In this document: piece after piece, positions 19,325 through 28,787 of the stretch | Layout: each line of letters starts with the position of its first letter | Numbering within the stretch: the first letter of the stretch is position 1 | From: Flavobacteriales bacterium | GTDB taxonomy: Bacteria > Bacteroidota > Bacteroidia > Flavobacteriales > Flavobacteriaceae | Length of the DNA: 64,000 nucleotides | Direction of reading: 5' to 3' | NCBI GenBank assembly: GCA_011525015.1 | Contig: WTJC01000013.1 | Location: 63,285-127,284, forward strand | Made by a program: the position numbers and the translations under genes | Notes under the pieces: generated by a model | What the model was told of the DNA's origin: nothing | Database searches by the model: none | What the model saw: the letters and a program-made list of their open reading frames with translations, nothing else

Positions 19325-20434
19325 ATGGGAAATACACCCTTAGACTCCACGGTTATCTCTAAAGGAATCGTCAAAGCCGTTTTGATATTATTTGGCATCT
19401 CACTGCTTGGCTATTTTCTCTACAGCATTCGTCAAATTATCGCTTATATCGTAGTTGCCAGTATTATTGCGCTATTAGGAAACCCATTGATGAGACGTTT
19501 GAAGAAAATCAAATACATTCCCAATGCTCTTGCAGCTGTTTTGAGTCTTGGAATACTTAGTTTTTTGTTTTTTGGTCTTTTATCACTTTTTATTCCAGTC
19601 TTTATCACCCAAGGAAAAAATCTTTCGCTTTTAGACATCTCACAACTCGAATCAGATCTCAACCGTTTATACGTACAATTGTTGGACTATACCCAAAGCC
19701 ACATCCCTCAACTTTATCAGTATTTACAGGAGTCTAATTTTGAAAAATGGTTCTTAGAAACCTTTGATTTAAATGTGATTCCCGATGTACTATCCTCTAT
19801 TTTTCAATTTTTAGGAGCTTTTAGTATTGGAACTTTTTCAGTGCTTTTCCTTGCATTTTTCTTTCTGAAAGAACAGAATTTGGCTCAAAATGGAATTTTG
19901 CGATTTGTGCCTGATCAAAAAGAAGGTCAGATCATCGCTTCCTTAACTAAAATTCGAAAAATGTTGACACGGTATTTCTCAGGAATCGTACTGCAAATCA
20001 CCATTTTGTTTTGTATTTACACCTTGGCCTTGGTCAAGGGAGGCATTGAAAATGCTTTACTGATCGCCTTTTTATGCTCTTTATTTAATATTATCCCCTA
20101 TTTAGGGCCAATCATAGGAGCTATCATTATGGCCATCTTAACCCTGACCAACTATATAGGTCCGGAATTCAATGAGGTCATTTCTCAAAAATTGACCTAC
20201 GTCATGTCTGGAGTTGTAATTGGTCAGCTGGTCGATAACTTTATTTCTCAACCCTTTATCTTTTCTAAAAGTGTGAAGGCGCATCCTGTTGAAATTTTTC
20301 TGGTGATTTTAATTTCTGGATTACTCTTAGGAATTGTGGGTATGATCGTTGCAGTACCTGCATATACCTCTATCAGAATAATACTATCCTACTTATACGC
20401 CGACCATCCTTTGATTCAAAAAATCACTCAATAA
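19325..20434 (+). CDS. AI-2E family transporter (PerM-like membrane protein)
   Basis: A 369-residue inner-membrane protein with about seven to eight hydrophobic segments: a cluster at 15-90, another near 155-180, and a C-terminal block of about 210-350. The C-terminal region contains the family-typical NIIPYLGPIIGAI and HPVEIFLVILISG. Members include TqsA, linked to AI-2 export, and other transporters, so the substrate is open. It starts 4 bases after rsmE and its stop abuts the next gene. Confidence 0.88.
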   Translation: MGNTPLDSTVISKGIVKAVLILFGISLLGYFLYSIRQIIAYIVVASIIALLGNPLMRRLKKIKYIPNALAAVLSLGILSFLFFGLLSLFIPVFITQGKNLSLLDISQLESDLNRLYVQLLDYTQSHIPQLYQYLQESNFEKWFLETFDLNVIPDVLSSIFQFLGAFSIGTFSVLFLAFFFLKEQNLAQNGILRFVPDQKEGQIIASLTKIRKMLTRYFSGIVLQITILFCIYTLALVKGGIENALLIAFLCSLFNIIPYLGPIIGAIIMAILTLTNYIGPEFNEVISQKLTYVMSGVVIGQLVDNFISQPFIFSKSVKAHPVEIFLVILISGLLLGIVGMIVAVPAYTSIRIILSYLYADHPLIQKITQ

Positions 20435-21661
20435 TTGCACCCCTCTTTATTTTCAAATACAGAAATTCAGCGATTTATTTTTGAGTACGATCTAAAGAAT
20501 ATCGATGCGCTCTACTTTGGTAAACCGGTATTTAATGAAATTTCAAATTCAGAAATTGCTGCACAAATTGAACGTAGAGCCCATGTTCAGCGCAAATTAC
20601 CTTCGTGGTTTGAGAAATCTGAAGCACTCTATCCTCCCAAAGAAAACTTGGCACAAAGCTCCTCAGAACTAACAGCGCTTAAAAAAACATCACTTTTAAA
20701 AGGCCTTATGCAAGAGTTACACATCTCTAACGAATGTGCTGCAGATTTAACCTCAGGTTTTGGAGTTGACGCACATGTTATGGGCGAACACTTTCAACGA
20801 TTTGATAGCGTAGAGGTAAATCAAGAATTATTGAGCTTACAACAGCACAATTGTAACAGCTTTAAAATAAAAAACAGATCATTTCATCATTCTAAAGCCT
20901 TTGACTTTTTAAAACAAGCTTACAATGTGCTCTATATTGATCCCAGCAGAAGAGACGCCTATCGAAAACAGCTTATCGATTTAAGACAGTGTGAACCTAA
21001 TTGTATTCAACATTACGATCAGTTAAGTGCTCTTTCAGATTTATTTCTAATTAAGGCCTCTCCGATGGTTGATATTTCACAATCGCTCAAAATGCTCCCA
21101 AACTGCTTTAGAGTTGATTTAATCACTGTTCATTTTGAATTAAAGGAAATCCTTTTTTTTAATGCGAAACAAAAAGGCAGTGTCGAACCTGAGATTCATG
21201 TACATCACTATAGAAAAGACGCTCTTCAGTGGTCTGTATTTTCTTTAGATAAGCACAAAGCTGAATATCAAGATATCACTATAAAACCCCTGAGTAATTT
21301 CCTTTTCGAACCTCATCCTGGAATGATGAAAGCCCAATGTAGTGCTGAAATTTCATCTCGATTTCAATGCGCGGCTCTGCACCACAACACTCAATTATTC
21401 ACTGCAGATGAGGATCGAATTTTATTTGAAGGACGTCGATTTAAAGTCATCGATCACTTTTCATTCTCTAAACGAAATATGAAGGCCATAACTGGAGGTC
21501 ATTTTCATGTCATCAGCAAAAATTTTAAACGCTCAGTGCAAGAAATACGAAAACAGTTTAAACTTAAAGAAGGTAAGGATGAGTATCTGTTTTTTACTCA
21601 AGAAAGAGAACCCATTGTAATACGAGCTATTCGGATTGATCGCAATCAAATTGAAAATTAG
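20435..21661 (+). CDS. Class I SAM-dependent methyltransferase with THUMP-like C-terminal domain (PG_1098 type)
   Basis: A 408-residue protein. An N-terminal helical part (1-95) precedes a Rossmann methyltransferase domain with ADLTSGFGVDAHVMG as SAM loop and YIDPSRRDAY as the motif-IV region. The C-terminal part (about 290-395) fits the THUMP-like domain of Bacteroidota PG_1098 proteins. An RNA target is probable but unproven. The frame has no usable ATG at the front: TTG at 20435 directly follows the TAA of the previous gene, and I take it as the start. The 3' end overlaps the convergent gene by 35 bases. Confidence 0.82.
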   Translation: MHPSLFSNTEIQRFIFEYDLKNIDALYFGKPVFNEISNSEIAAQIERRAHVQRKLPSWFEKSEALYPPKENLAQSSSELTALKKTSLLKGLMQELHISNECAADLTSGFGVDAHVMGEHFQRFDSVEVNQELLSLQQHNCNSFKIKNRSFHHSKAFDFLKQAYNVLYIDPSRRDAYRKQLIDLRQCEPNCIQHYDQLSALSDLFLIKASPMVDISQSLKMLPNCFRVDLITVHFELKEILFFNAKQKGSVEPEIHVHHYRKDALQWSVFSLDKHKAEYQDITIKPLSNFLFEPHPGMMKAQCSAEISSRFQCAALHHNTQLFTADEDRILFEGRRFKVIDHFSFSKRNMKAITGGHFHVISKNFKRSVQEIRKQFKLKEGKDEYLFFTQEREPIVIRAIRIDRNQIEN

Positions 21662-22880
21662 CCAAAGGATAGGTTCTGGCATCGGGTAAATTAAAATGCC
21701 ACCATTCGGTAGATATCCCCTCAAAGCCAGCTCCAAACATAACCTCATCAAGAATTTTACGGTTTTTTGCTTGCGCGCTTGTCAAATGCTCGTAATTTCT
21801 ATGCGCCTGTTCTCCGAAATGGTCAAAGTCAGTACCCATGTCTAAGACCTGTCCGTCTTCTGTTATTAGAGAAATATCCACTGCCCCTCCTCTGTTGTGC
21901 ATTGATCCTTTATCGGGATTGGCAACGTAGCTGGCGTCAGGCAGAATTTTCCACATCTCGTATTGCACTGACTGCGGCCTGTAACAATCAAAAAGCAAGA
22001 TTTTATAGCCAAGTGATTGAAGCGCAGAAGCAGCCTTGATTAAACTTTTGGCCGTTTTAACTCTAAGTACGCAGCGCGCACAAGGATACACCTTTTGCTT
22101 TAAAAAATTATTCGATATTGCATATCTCATATCGTACTCGAATCTGTGACTCACCGCTCTTAAGTCGATAAAATCATCTTCATTCATACCTATAAATTCG
22201 AACTGTTCAATAGCATCGAAAAACTCTTGGTTAAATGCAAATTCACCTAACTCATGACCTATTTTATTTTCGCTCTTAAAGTCGATAAAAGGATTTCTTT
22301 TTTTCAAGGATTGCACAAAGCGCTCAACCTCTTGAAAGGGCATTTTATCATCAATTTCTGAGTGAAAAATGTTGATGGGTAATTTTTCAGAGATCCAATG
22401 CGCATAAATGGGAAGTGGAGCTCTACCACTTACAACAGTTAGCGAACTCCATTGATCAGGATATTCCATGGCTAATTCCCAAGCAGCGCTAGCCCCTCTG
22501 CTAAAGCCTGCCAGATGAATGTTCACTTGATTTAAATCAAATTCATCTAAGATGGAATACAGCAGTTCTATCACCACAGTCTTATTCCAAAAGGCTCTTT
22601 TATTGTTGAGATGCGGAAGAATAAAAAAATAAGGATGTGTAAAAGATTCGTTCAAAATGCTTGGAAGCTGTGGTTCTTCTCCGCTTTGACCTCCACCATG
22701 TAAAAATAGAACTACATCTCTTACAGCTAGCTCTTTAGAATTGTCATATATGATGTAATCCAATTGGGTTGAAGCATTGACAAATGCTCTTTTTTGTATT
22801 TTTAGTTGAGCACAGACATTAGTGCTTAACAAAAGAAAAGTAACTATTTTAATACACGTAAATCGCACTGACTTAATCAA
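21627..22880 (-). CDS. Secreted fusion of an alpha/beta-hydrolase and a VanX-type D-Ala-D-Ala dipeptidase
   Basis: A 417-residue exported protein (signal peptide to about residue 24, VCAQ). Residues ~40-225 are an alpha/beta-hydrolase of the esterase/depolymerase kind: oxyanion motif LFLHGGG, nucleophile elbow AGFSRGAS (Ser127), a late Asp near 177-178 and His209. Residues ~235-410 are a VanX/DdpX-like M15D dipeptidase: DCYRPQS (Arg301), SMHNRGGAVDI (zinc His328 and Asp335), TEWWHF (Glu392, His395). Both active sites look intact. No ATG lies before the signal peptide; an in-frame TAA two codons upstream points to TTG at 22880. It is divergent from the UPF0173 gene by 8 bases. Confidence 0.85.
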   Translation of the reverse strand: MIKSVRFTCIKIVTFLLLSTNVCAQLKIQKRAFVNASTQLDYIIYDNSKELAVRDVVLFLHGGGQSGEEPQLPSILNESFTHPYFFILPHLNNKRAFWNKTVVIELLYSILDEFDLNQVNIHLAGFSRGASAAWELAMEYPDQWSSLTVVSGRAPLPIYAHWISEKLPINIFHSEIDDKMPFQEVERFVQSLKKRNPFIDFKSENKIGHELGEFAFNQEFFDAIEQFEFIGMNEDDFIDLRAVSHRFEYDMRYAISNNFLKQKVYPCARCVLRVKTAKSLIKAASALQSLGYKILLFDCYRPQSVQYEMWKILPDASYVANPDKGSMHNRGGAVDISLITEDGQVLDMGTDFDHFGEQAHRNYEHLTSAQAKNRKILDEVMFGAGFEGISTEWWHFNLPDARTYPLANFQFDCDQSE

Positions 22881-22888
22881 TTCTTATC

Positions 22889-23572
22889 ATGAAAATAACC
22901 TATTTAGGACATTCTTGTCTGCTTATCGAAACAAATAGTTCAAAAATAATTGTCGACCCATTTATTTCTGGAAATCCATTAGCTAAAAACATTGACATAG
23001 ACGAAATCTCTGTGGATTATATCTTACTTACACATGCGCATCAAGATCACATTTTAGATACTGAGCGCATTGCTGTAAACAATTCAGGCTGCAAACTCAT
23101 TGCAAATTTTGAGCTCTACAGTCACTTTGCAGCTAAAAATATTGATGGTATAGGGTGTAACCCAGGTGGAGGAATGGATTTTAAAGACTTTAGTCTTCAC
23201 TGTGTTCAAGCCATACACTCTTCTTCTTTTGCGGATGGGTCCTACGGTGGTATGGCCTGTGGATTCGTACTTAAATCAAATCAAAAGAGTCTATATATCG
23301 CAGGAGATACATCTCTGTTTTCAGACATGAAATTGATTCCAATGCTCCACGGCGCATTAGACCTTGCTATTTTGCCTATTGGAGACCTATTTACTATGGG
23401 ATATAAGGAAGCTTTACTTGCCTCAGACTTCCTAAATTGTAAGAATATCTTGGCAGTACACTTCAACACCTTTCCTCCTATTACCATTGACGTTAAAGAG
23501 GCAGAACAATATTTTCAATCTAAAGGTAAGCATTTGATAATCAAAGATATAAATGAAACTTTAACCCTTTAG
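22889..23572 (+). CDS. UPF0173 metal-dependent hydrolase (metallo-beta-lactamase fold)
   Basis: A 227-residue cytoplasmic protein. It starts MKITYLGHSCLLIE and carries the dinuclear metal motif THAHQDHI (HxHxDH). Later ligands are the His in CVQAIHSSSF, the Asp in YIAGDTSLF, and the His in ILAVHFNTFP. This is the UPF0173/YtkL family, whose substrate is unknown. Its start is 8 bases from the divergent hydrolase-dipeptidase gene. Confidence 0.9.
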   Translation: MKITYLGHSCLLIETNSSKIIVDPFISGNPLAKNIDIDEISVDYILLTHAHQDHILDTERIAVNNSGCKLIANFELYSHFAAKNIDGIGCNPGGGMDFKDFSLHCVQAIHSSSFADGSYGGMACGFVLKSNQKSLYIAGDTSLFSDMKLIPMLHGALDLAILPIGDLFTMGYKEALLASDFLNCKNILAVHFNTFPPITIDVKEAEQYFQSKGKHLIIKDINETLTL

Positions 23573-23677
23573 AAGAATTCAATTCAGAGAAATTATATGG
23601 GATATCTGGTAGTTGTCCTATTGTTTTGCTTCTAAAGGTCAAAAAAATGTAAGAAATTGAAGAAATATTAATTAAGA

Positions 23678-24151
23678 ATGAAAGACGTTAAACAACCATA
23701 TGGTTTCTTCATCCTACCATTGATTTATACTTTTTTCGTGTGGGCTCCTTTTTATGGAATTTATCATTGGATAATTCTTCAAAATGATCCATACGGATTA
23801 ATTTCTACCTGGAATATCCTCTGGATACCGATTGTTTTAGTTCTAATGTTAGCTCTAAACAATGCATATTTAGAATTGGTTGTAGAAAAAATGATCAATT
23901 TTTCCAATGCTAGTATTTTTCTATTAAGTGTAATTCCAATTACAACGGGTATATTAGTTTTATCTTTTCCTGAAAACTTTCAGAGCATTTGGATATACAT
24001 TATTCCAGATTTGAAAGACAGTGTAATTCTTTCTGATTTCAAGCTATACAATAACCCTCCAATACAAGGAGTTGGATTTATATTAATTCAAATTTTATTG
24101 GCTATGTACATCATTTCTTCTATTGTACTACCCTTAAAAAAGTGTAATTAA
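23678..24151 (+). CDS. Hypothetical four-helix membrane protein
   Basis: A 157-residue protein that I do not recognise. Four hydrophobic stretches are visible (about 10-30, 45-65, 75-97 and 128-150), with an aromatic-rich first loop. There is no signal-peptide cleavage site and no known motif. It is isolated, 105 bases after the UPF0173 gene. The hydrophobic pattern is coherent, which argues for a real gene. Confidence 0.6.
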   Translation: MKDVKQPYGFFILPLIYTFFVWAPFYGIYHWIILQNDPYGLISTWNILWIPIVLVLMLALNNAYLELVVEKMINFSNASIFLLSVIPITTGILVLSFPENFQSIWIYIIPDLKDSVILSDFKLYNNPPIQGVGFILIQILLAMYIISSIVLPLKKCN

Positions 24152-24218
24152 AATTGTTAAACTCCGGCTACAGGGTTTTCAAAAAAGTAGTAAATTCAGC
24201 TAACATAAAATTTAAATC

Positions 24219-24410
24219 ATGGTAACCTATACTTGTGAAAAGTGCGATATGGCTGTAAAAGCGAGCTGCGCGAACTGCGATGTCCCTTTAAAAAATGACT
24301 ACCTCAAACTTGATGACGGTTCAGAGGTTCAAATTTCAATTTGTCCATCTTGTGAGGGAAAAATTAAATCTCCGCAATGCTGCGGACAGGACATGAATTG
24401 CGCCATGTAA
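24219..24410 (+). CDS. Small cysteine-rich zinc-ribbon-like protein
   Basis: A 63-residue protein with ten cysteines. They are arranged as CEKC, CANC, CPSC, then CC and a final NCAM. Two or more CxxC knuckles suggest a zinc-ribbon fold, but binding of another soft metal cannot be excluded because of the Met/Cys-rich end (CGQDMNCAM). No signal peptide is present. It lies 41 bases before the sulfatase gene on the same strand. Function unknown; the conserved-looking cysteine spacing makes it a credible small gene. Confidence 0.7.
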   Translation: MVTYTCEKCDMAVKASCANCDVPLKNDYLKLDDGSEVQISICPSCEGKIKSPQCCGQDMNCAM

Positions 24411-24451
24411 GGCTAATCTCATTATAAAACTAACTTCAAACCTAACTCCTC

Positions 24452-25933
24452 ATGTTTCGAAATGCATTAAGCAGCATACTTTGTGTGGTGATGCTATCCC
24501 ATTGTTTTGTGCTATGGGCCAATCCACAACCCAAAAAGAAAAAACCTAGAAATGTCATTTTTATATTGACTGATGACCATCGTTTTGATTACATGGGTTT
24601 TACGGGTAAAATACCTTGGCTAGAGACCCCAAATATGGACCGATTGGCCAAAGAAGGGGCCTACCTTCCGAACAGTTTTGTAACCACCTCCTTGTGCTCA
24701 CCTTCAAGGGCTTCCATTTTAACAGGTCAATTTTCGCATACCCACACCATTATAGATAATCAGGCACCTGACCCAGGTAACCTGACTTATTTCCCAACCT
24801 ATTTACAGAAGGCGGGCTATCAAACCAGTTTCTTTGGAAAATGGCATATGGGAGACAGCTCTGACAATCCTCGTGCAGGTTTTGATCACTGGGAAAGCTT
24901 TAAAGGACAGGGTGTGTATTACAATCCTGAATTAAATATCAATGGTGAACGTATCGCCTATAAAGACTCCACTTATATCACAGATTTATTAACAGAACAC
25001 GCTATTTCTTGGTTGGATGATAGAGACCGGTCTAAACCATTTTTTATGTATCTGTCTCACAAGGCTGTTCATGCGGCCTTCAAACCTGCAAAAAGACATT
25101 TGGGGGTTTATAAGAACAAAAAAATACCTATTCCACCTACATTCGAGCAATCTAAAACCGGAAAATGGAGGGATTTAAAATGGCCTGAATGGGTGGCTAA
25201 ACAGCGTGTTTCATGGCATGGAGTCGACTATATGTACCACGATAATCAAGATTTACACGAATTGGTGCAGGCCTATTGTGAAACCCTTCTTGGTGTAGAT
25301 GACAGTATAGGTGCGGTGATGTCTTACCTTGAGTCCGAAGGAATCGACGATTCAACGCTTGTTATATATATGGGTGATAATGGTTTTAGTTGGGGTGAAC
25401 ACGGACTAATCGACAAAAGACACTTTTACGAGGAATCTGTAAAAGTACCTTTACTAGTGCGCTGCCCAGAATTGTTTGAAGGGGGAATCACACCCACCGC
25501 CATGGTTCAAAATATCGATATCGCCCCAACCATTTTAGCCGAAGCAGGTGTGAAACAACCCGAACACATGCCCGGTGTTTCATTTGTAGATGTACTTACT
25601 GGTGAGAATCCAGCTGGAGCGAGAAAAGAAATTTTCTACGAGTATTATTGGGAAAATGATTTTCCGATGACACCCACTGTTTTTGGTATGCGCACAAATA
25701 AGTATAAATACATTCGCTATCACGGAATATGGGACAGAAATGAGTTATACGATCTTGAGAATGACCCTCATGAGATGTACAATTTAATTGCTGACCCAAG
25801 TAAACAAGACACTATTAAATCGATGCTTAATTCGCTCTACAAGTGGTTAGAAGATTCTGACGGAATGAATATTCCGCTCAAACCTACAGATCGTCCAAGA
25901 TGGGGAGATTTCAAGCACGCCAAAGAATATTAA
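24452..25933 (+). CDS. Secreted family S1 sulfatase (type I, formylglycine-dependent)
   Basis: A 493-residue exported protein with a hydrophobic N-terminal signal. The alkaline-phosphatase-like sulfatase fold is clear: ILTDDHRFD binds calcium through two Asp residues. LCSPSRASILTGQ holds the CxPxR motif, in which Cys82 would be oxidised to formylglycine. FFGKWHMGD and YMGDNGFSWGEHGL complete the active site. It should remove sulfate esters from glycans, probably algal or animal polysaccharide; the exact S1 subfamily cannot be judged by eye. The next gene, one base on, encodes the maturing enzyme. Confidence 0.93.
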   Translation: MFRNALSSILCVVMLSHCFVLWANPQPKKKKPRNVIFILTDDHRFDYMGFTGKIPWLETPNMDRLAKEGAYLPNSFVTTSLCSPSRASILTGQFSHTHTIIDNQAPDPGNLTYFPTYLQKAGYQTSFFGKWHMGDSSDNPRAGFDHWESFKGQGVYYNPELNINGERIAYKDSTYITDLLTEHAISWLDDRDRSKPFFMYLSHKAVHAAFKPAKRHLGVYKNKKIPIPPTFEQSKTGKWRDLKWPEWVAKQRVSWHGVDYMYHDNQDLHELVQAYCETLLGVDDSIGAVMSYLESEGIDDSTLVIYMGDNGFSWGEHGLIDKRHFYEESVKVPLLVRCPELFEGGITPTAMVQNIDIAPTILAEAGVKQPEHMPGVSFVDVLTGENPAGARKEIFYEYYWENDFPMTPTVFGMRTNKYKYIRYHGIWDRNELYDLENDPHEMYNLIADPSKQDTIKSMLNSLYKWLEDSDGMNIPLKPTDRPRWGDFKHAKEY

Positions 25934-26974
25934 ATGCAATTAAAACACATTGGATTGTTTTTGCTCTGTATTTCGCTTGTGCAGTGTAAAACAAAAAAAG
26001 AATCGGAAAAACCAATAACTACTGAAGCCCCTGAAGGAATGGTCTATATTCCCGGTGGAAGATTTATGCAAGGCGCTGTCGCCGGCGATCAAATGGCTAT
26101 GGCCCATGAAAAGCCAGCACATCCTGTTGAGGTAGATGCCTTTTTTATGTCGACACACGAGGTGACCAATGCACAGTATTTGGCCTTTGTCGAAGCTACC
26201 GGATATATTACTTTGGCCGAACGCGCAATCGACTGGGAAGAGCTCAAAAAACAAGTTCCTCCAGGAACTCCTAAGCCGCACGACTCTATTTTACAACCTG
26301 GTTCTCTCCTCTTCTACTCTCCAAAGCAGGAAGTAGAAAATCTTTACGATTACACCCAATGGTGGGAGTGGAAAATTGGCGCTAATTGGAGACAGCCCTA
26401 TGGACCGGAAAGTGATTTATCTGGACTCGAAGATTTTCCTGTTGTGCATATCGCCTATGAAGACGCTTTGGCTTACTGTCAATGGAAAGGTGAACGCTTA
26501 CCCACCGAGGCAGAGTGGGAATTTGCTGCAAGAGCTGAACAAGAAAACAACATTTACTTTTGGGGAAATGATCATAAACTTCTCAGTTCTCATGCCAACA
26601 CTTGGGATGGACTTTTTCCTGTTGAAAATTCTGAAGAAGATGGCTACATAAATAAAGCACCCGTACAATCATTTCCTCCCAATGCTTTTGGATTATACGA
26701 TATGGCTGGGAATGTCTGGGAATGGACTTCAGATTGGTACAATACCAACTATTATTTTGAAGCCGCCAATAATGGCTTGAGCGATAATCCAAAAGGAGCT
26801 GCAAAACCCTTTAACAGAACCAACCCCTTAGCACAAGAAAAGGTAATAAAAGGGGGGTCTTTCTTATGCAGCGCTTCTTATTGTGCGAGTTATCGCATTA
26901 GTGCAAGAATGGCTAATTCATTGGACTCTGCCATGGAACACTTAGGTTTTAGAACTGTGAAAAGTATTCCTTAG
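25934..26974 (+). CDS. Formylglycine-generating enzyme (SUMF1-like) as a lipoprotein
   Basis: A 346-residue FGE-sulfatase domain protein. Its N-terminus is a lipoprotein signal (LCISLVQC, Cys18), so it should be anchored in the envelope. The domain begins GMVYIPGGRFMQG, continues with THEVTNAQYLAFVEATGY, RLPTEAEWEFAARA and DMAGNVWEWTSDWY, and ends with GGSFLCSASYCASYR. Cys312 and Cys317 in that last motif correspond to the two copper-binding redox cysteines of true FGEs, which many bacterial paralogues lack. Its ATG follows the sulfatase TAA directly, so enzyme and substrate are translationally coupled. Confidence 0.92.
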   Translation: MQLKHIGLFLLCISLVQCKTKKESEKPITTEAPEGMVYIPGGRFMQGAVAGDQMAMAHEKPAHPVEVDAFFMSTHEVTNAQYLAFVEATGYITLAERAIDWEELKKQVPPGTPKPHDSILQPGSLLFYSPKQEVENLYDYTQWWEWKIGANWRQPYGPESDLSGLEDFPVVHIAYEDALAYCQWKGERLPTEAEWEFAARAEQENNIYFWGNDHKLLSSHANTWDGLFPVENSEEDGYINKAPVQSFPPNAFGLYDMAGNVWEWTSDWYNTNYYFEAANNGLSDNPKGAAKPFNRTNPLAQEKVIKGGSFLCSASYCASYRISARMANSLDSAMEHLGFRTVKSIP

Positions 26975-26995
26975 AACCCAGAAAGAAAATCGCTA

Positions 26996-28708
26996 TTATA
27001 TTTCGCCTTTTTTAAGCGCATCTACAGCATAATTCACTGCTCTTGCTGTAAAGGCCATATAAGTCAAAGAAGGGTTTTGTGTCGCTGAGGATGTCATGAA
27101 TGAACCGTCTGTTGCAAAAACATTCTTTACCGCGTGCATCTGATTGAATTTGTTCAGAACTGATGTTTTAGGATCTTTCCCCATTCGTGCAGTTCCCATC
27201 TCGTGAATTCCTTTTCCAATCGGAGCGTTCGAATCGTAAATATTGACGTCTTTAACTCCTGCGTTTTCCAACATTTCGGCAGCCTGTACTTTCCAGTCTT
27301 CTTTCATGCGCTTTTCGTTTTCCTTGAACTCGGCATCAAATACGATTGTAGGCATACCATATTGGTCTAATTTGTCGTAATTGAGTTTAATGTGGTTTTC
27401 GTGATAGGGTAACACTTCACCGAATCCACCCATACCTATGGACCAATCTCCTACATCGAGAATCGCTTCTTTAAGATTAGCACCGTACTGATACTCTGCA
27501 ATTACCCTTGACCAATCTCCTCGAGATGCACCTCCTTGATAACCATATCCTCTTAAGAAATCAACCTTTTCAGACTTATTATCAAGGTTTCTGAATCTCG
27601 GTATATAGAATCCGTTAGGTCTTCGTCCCTTGTAATAAGAATCTTTGAATCCGTCATATTTACCTCCAGCACCACTACCTAATTGGTGGTCCATAATGTT
27701 GTGTCCTAATTCTCCAGAATCGTTCCCCATTCCATTCGGAAAGCGCTCACTCTTAGATCTCATCAATAGTGAAGCTGTACCAATGGCAGAGGCATTTAAG
27801 AATATTAGCTTGGCGGTAAAAACCAATTCTTCCTTGGTTTCGGTATCTATAACACGTATTCCGGTTGCCTTTTGAGTATCTTGATCAAAGAGAACCTCAG
27901 CCGCGATTGAATGCGGTCTAATGGTCAGATTACCCGTTGCTTGCGCCACAGGTAGTGTTGATGAATTTGCACTGAAATAAGCTCCAAATGGACATCCTCT
28001 ATCACATCTATTTCTGTTTTGACAGGTACTTCGTCCATCTCCTGGTTTGGTTCCTTCTGTAATGTGTGCGACTCTTCCAATGGTCAATACACGCTCATCG
28101 GTATAAGTTGAAGCAATACTTTGTTGCAGGTGTTTTTCTAAACAATTCAAATCCATAGGAGGCAAAAACTCACTGTCTGGTAATTGTCTTAAACCTAGAG
28201 CCTGTCCACTAACTCCGATGAATTTTTCTACATAACTGTACCAAGGTGCAATGTCTTTATAGCGAACTGGCCAATCAACACCGTATCCATCCCTTGCATT
28301 CGCTTCAAAATCTAAATCACTCCAACGATAGGTCTGTTTTCCCCAAATGATTGACCTACCCCCAACTTGAGTACCTCTGATCCAATCAAATGGTTTGATT
28401 TCATCATAAGAATAGTCCGAGTCTTTATTGTAGAAGTGTCTGTTTCCTTCGTTTACACCCCATCTTTTTTGTTTGAAATAGTCTTTTTCTAATATATCAG
28501 CCGGAGTTTTTCCTCCATGGGGCATGTCCCATGGATCCAAATTAGCTGTAGGATAGTCGTCTCGGTGTTTTACCATACGACCTCGTTCTAATACGAGAGT
28601 TTTTAATCCCTTTTCGCAGAGTTCTTTGGCTGCCCAACCTCCGCTAATTCCAGAACCCACTACGATAGCATCGTAATCATGGTCGATTATCGTTGTATTT
28701 AAAATCAT
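26996..28708 (-). CDS. GMC family FAD-dependent oxidoreductase
   Basis: A 570-residue protein. The N-terminal FAD motif is AIVVGSGISGGWAAKEL. A cysteine-rich stretch (CQNRNRCDRGCPFGAY) near residue 235 resembles the gluconate/sorbitol dehydrogenase branch of the family. The C-terminal active site has GIHEMGTARMG (catalytic His) and ATQNPSLTYMAFTARA (Asn and FAD pyrophosphate contacts). It probably oxidises a sugar or polyol hydroxyl. No signal peptide is apparent, and the gluconate-2-dehydrogenase subunit 3 that often accompanies this type is not next to it. It converges on the FGE gene. Confidence 0.88.
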   Translation of the reverse strand: MILNTTIIDHDYDAIVVGSGISGGWAAKELCEKGLKTLVLERGRMVKHRDDYPTANLDPWDMPHGGKTPADILEKDYFKQKRWGVNEGNRHFYNKDSDYSYDEIKPFDWIRGTQVGGRSIIWGKQTYRWSDLDFEANARDGYGVDWPVRYKDIAPWYSYVEKFIGVSGQALGLRQLPDSEFLPPMDLNCLEKHLQQSIASTYTDERVLTIGRVAHITEGTKPGDGRSTCQNRNRCDRGCPFGAYFSANSSTLPVAQATGNLTIRPHSIAAEVLFDQDTQKATGIRVIDTETKEELVFTAKLIFLNASAIGTASLLMRSKSERFPNGMGNDSGELGHNIMDHQLGSGAGGKYDGFKDSYYKGRRPNGFYIPRFRNLDNKSEKVDFLRGYGYQGGASRGDWSRVIAEYQYGANLKEAILDVGDWSIGMGGFGEVLPYHENHIKLNYDKLDQYGMPTIVFDAEFKENEKRMKEDWKVQAAEMLENAGVKDVNIYDSNAPIGKGIHEMGTARMGKDPKTSVLNKFNQMHAVKNVFATDGSFMTSSATQNPSLTYMAFTARAVNYAVDALKKGEI

Positions 28709-28787
28709 GCTTGATGTATTAGTATAGTTAATTAAATATATTAATAATTCCCTAATCTGTTGAACTAAAATATTATTTGGAATAAAT

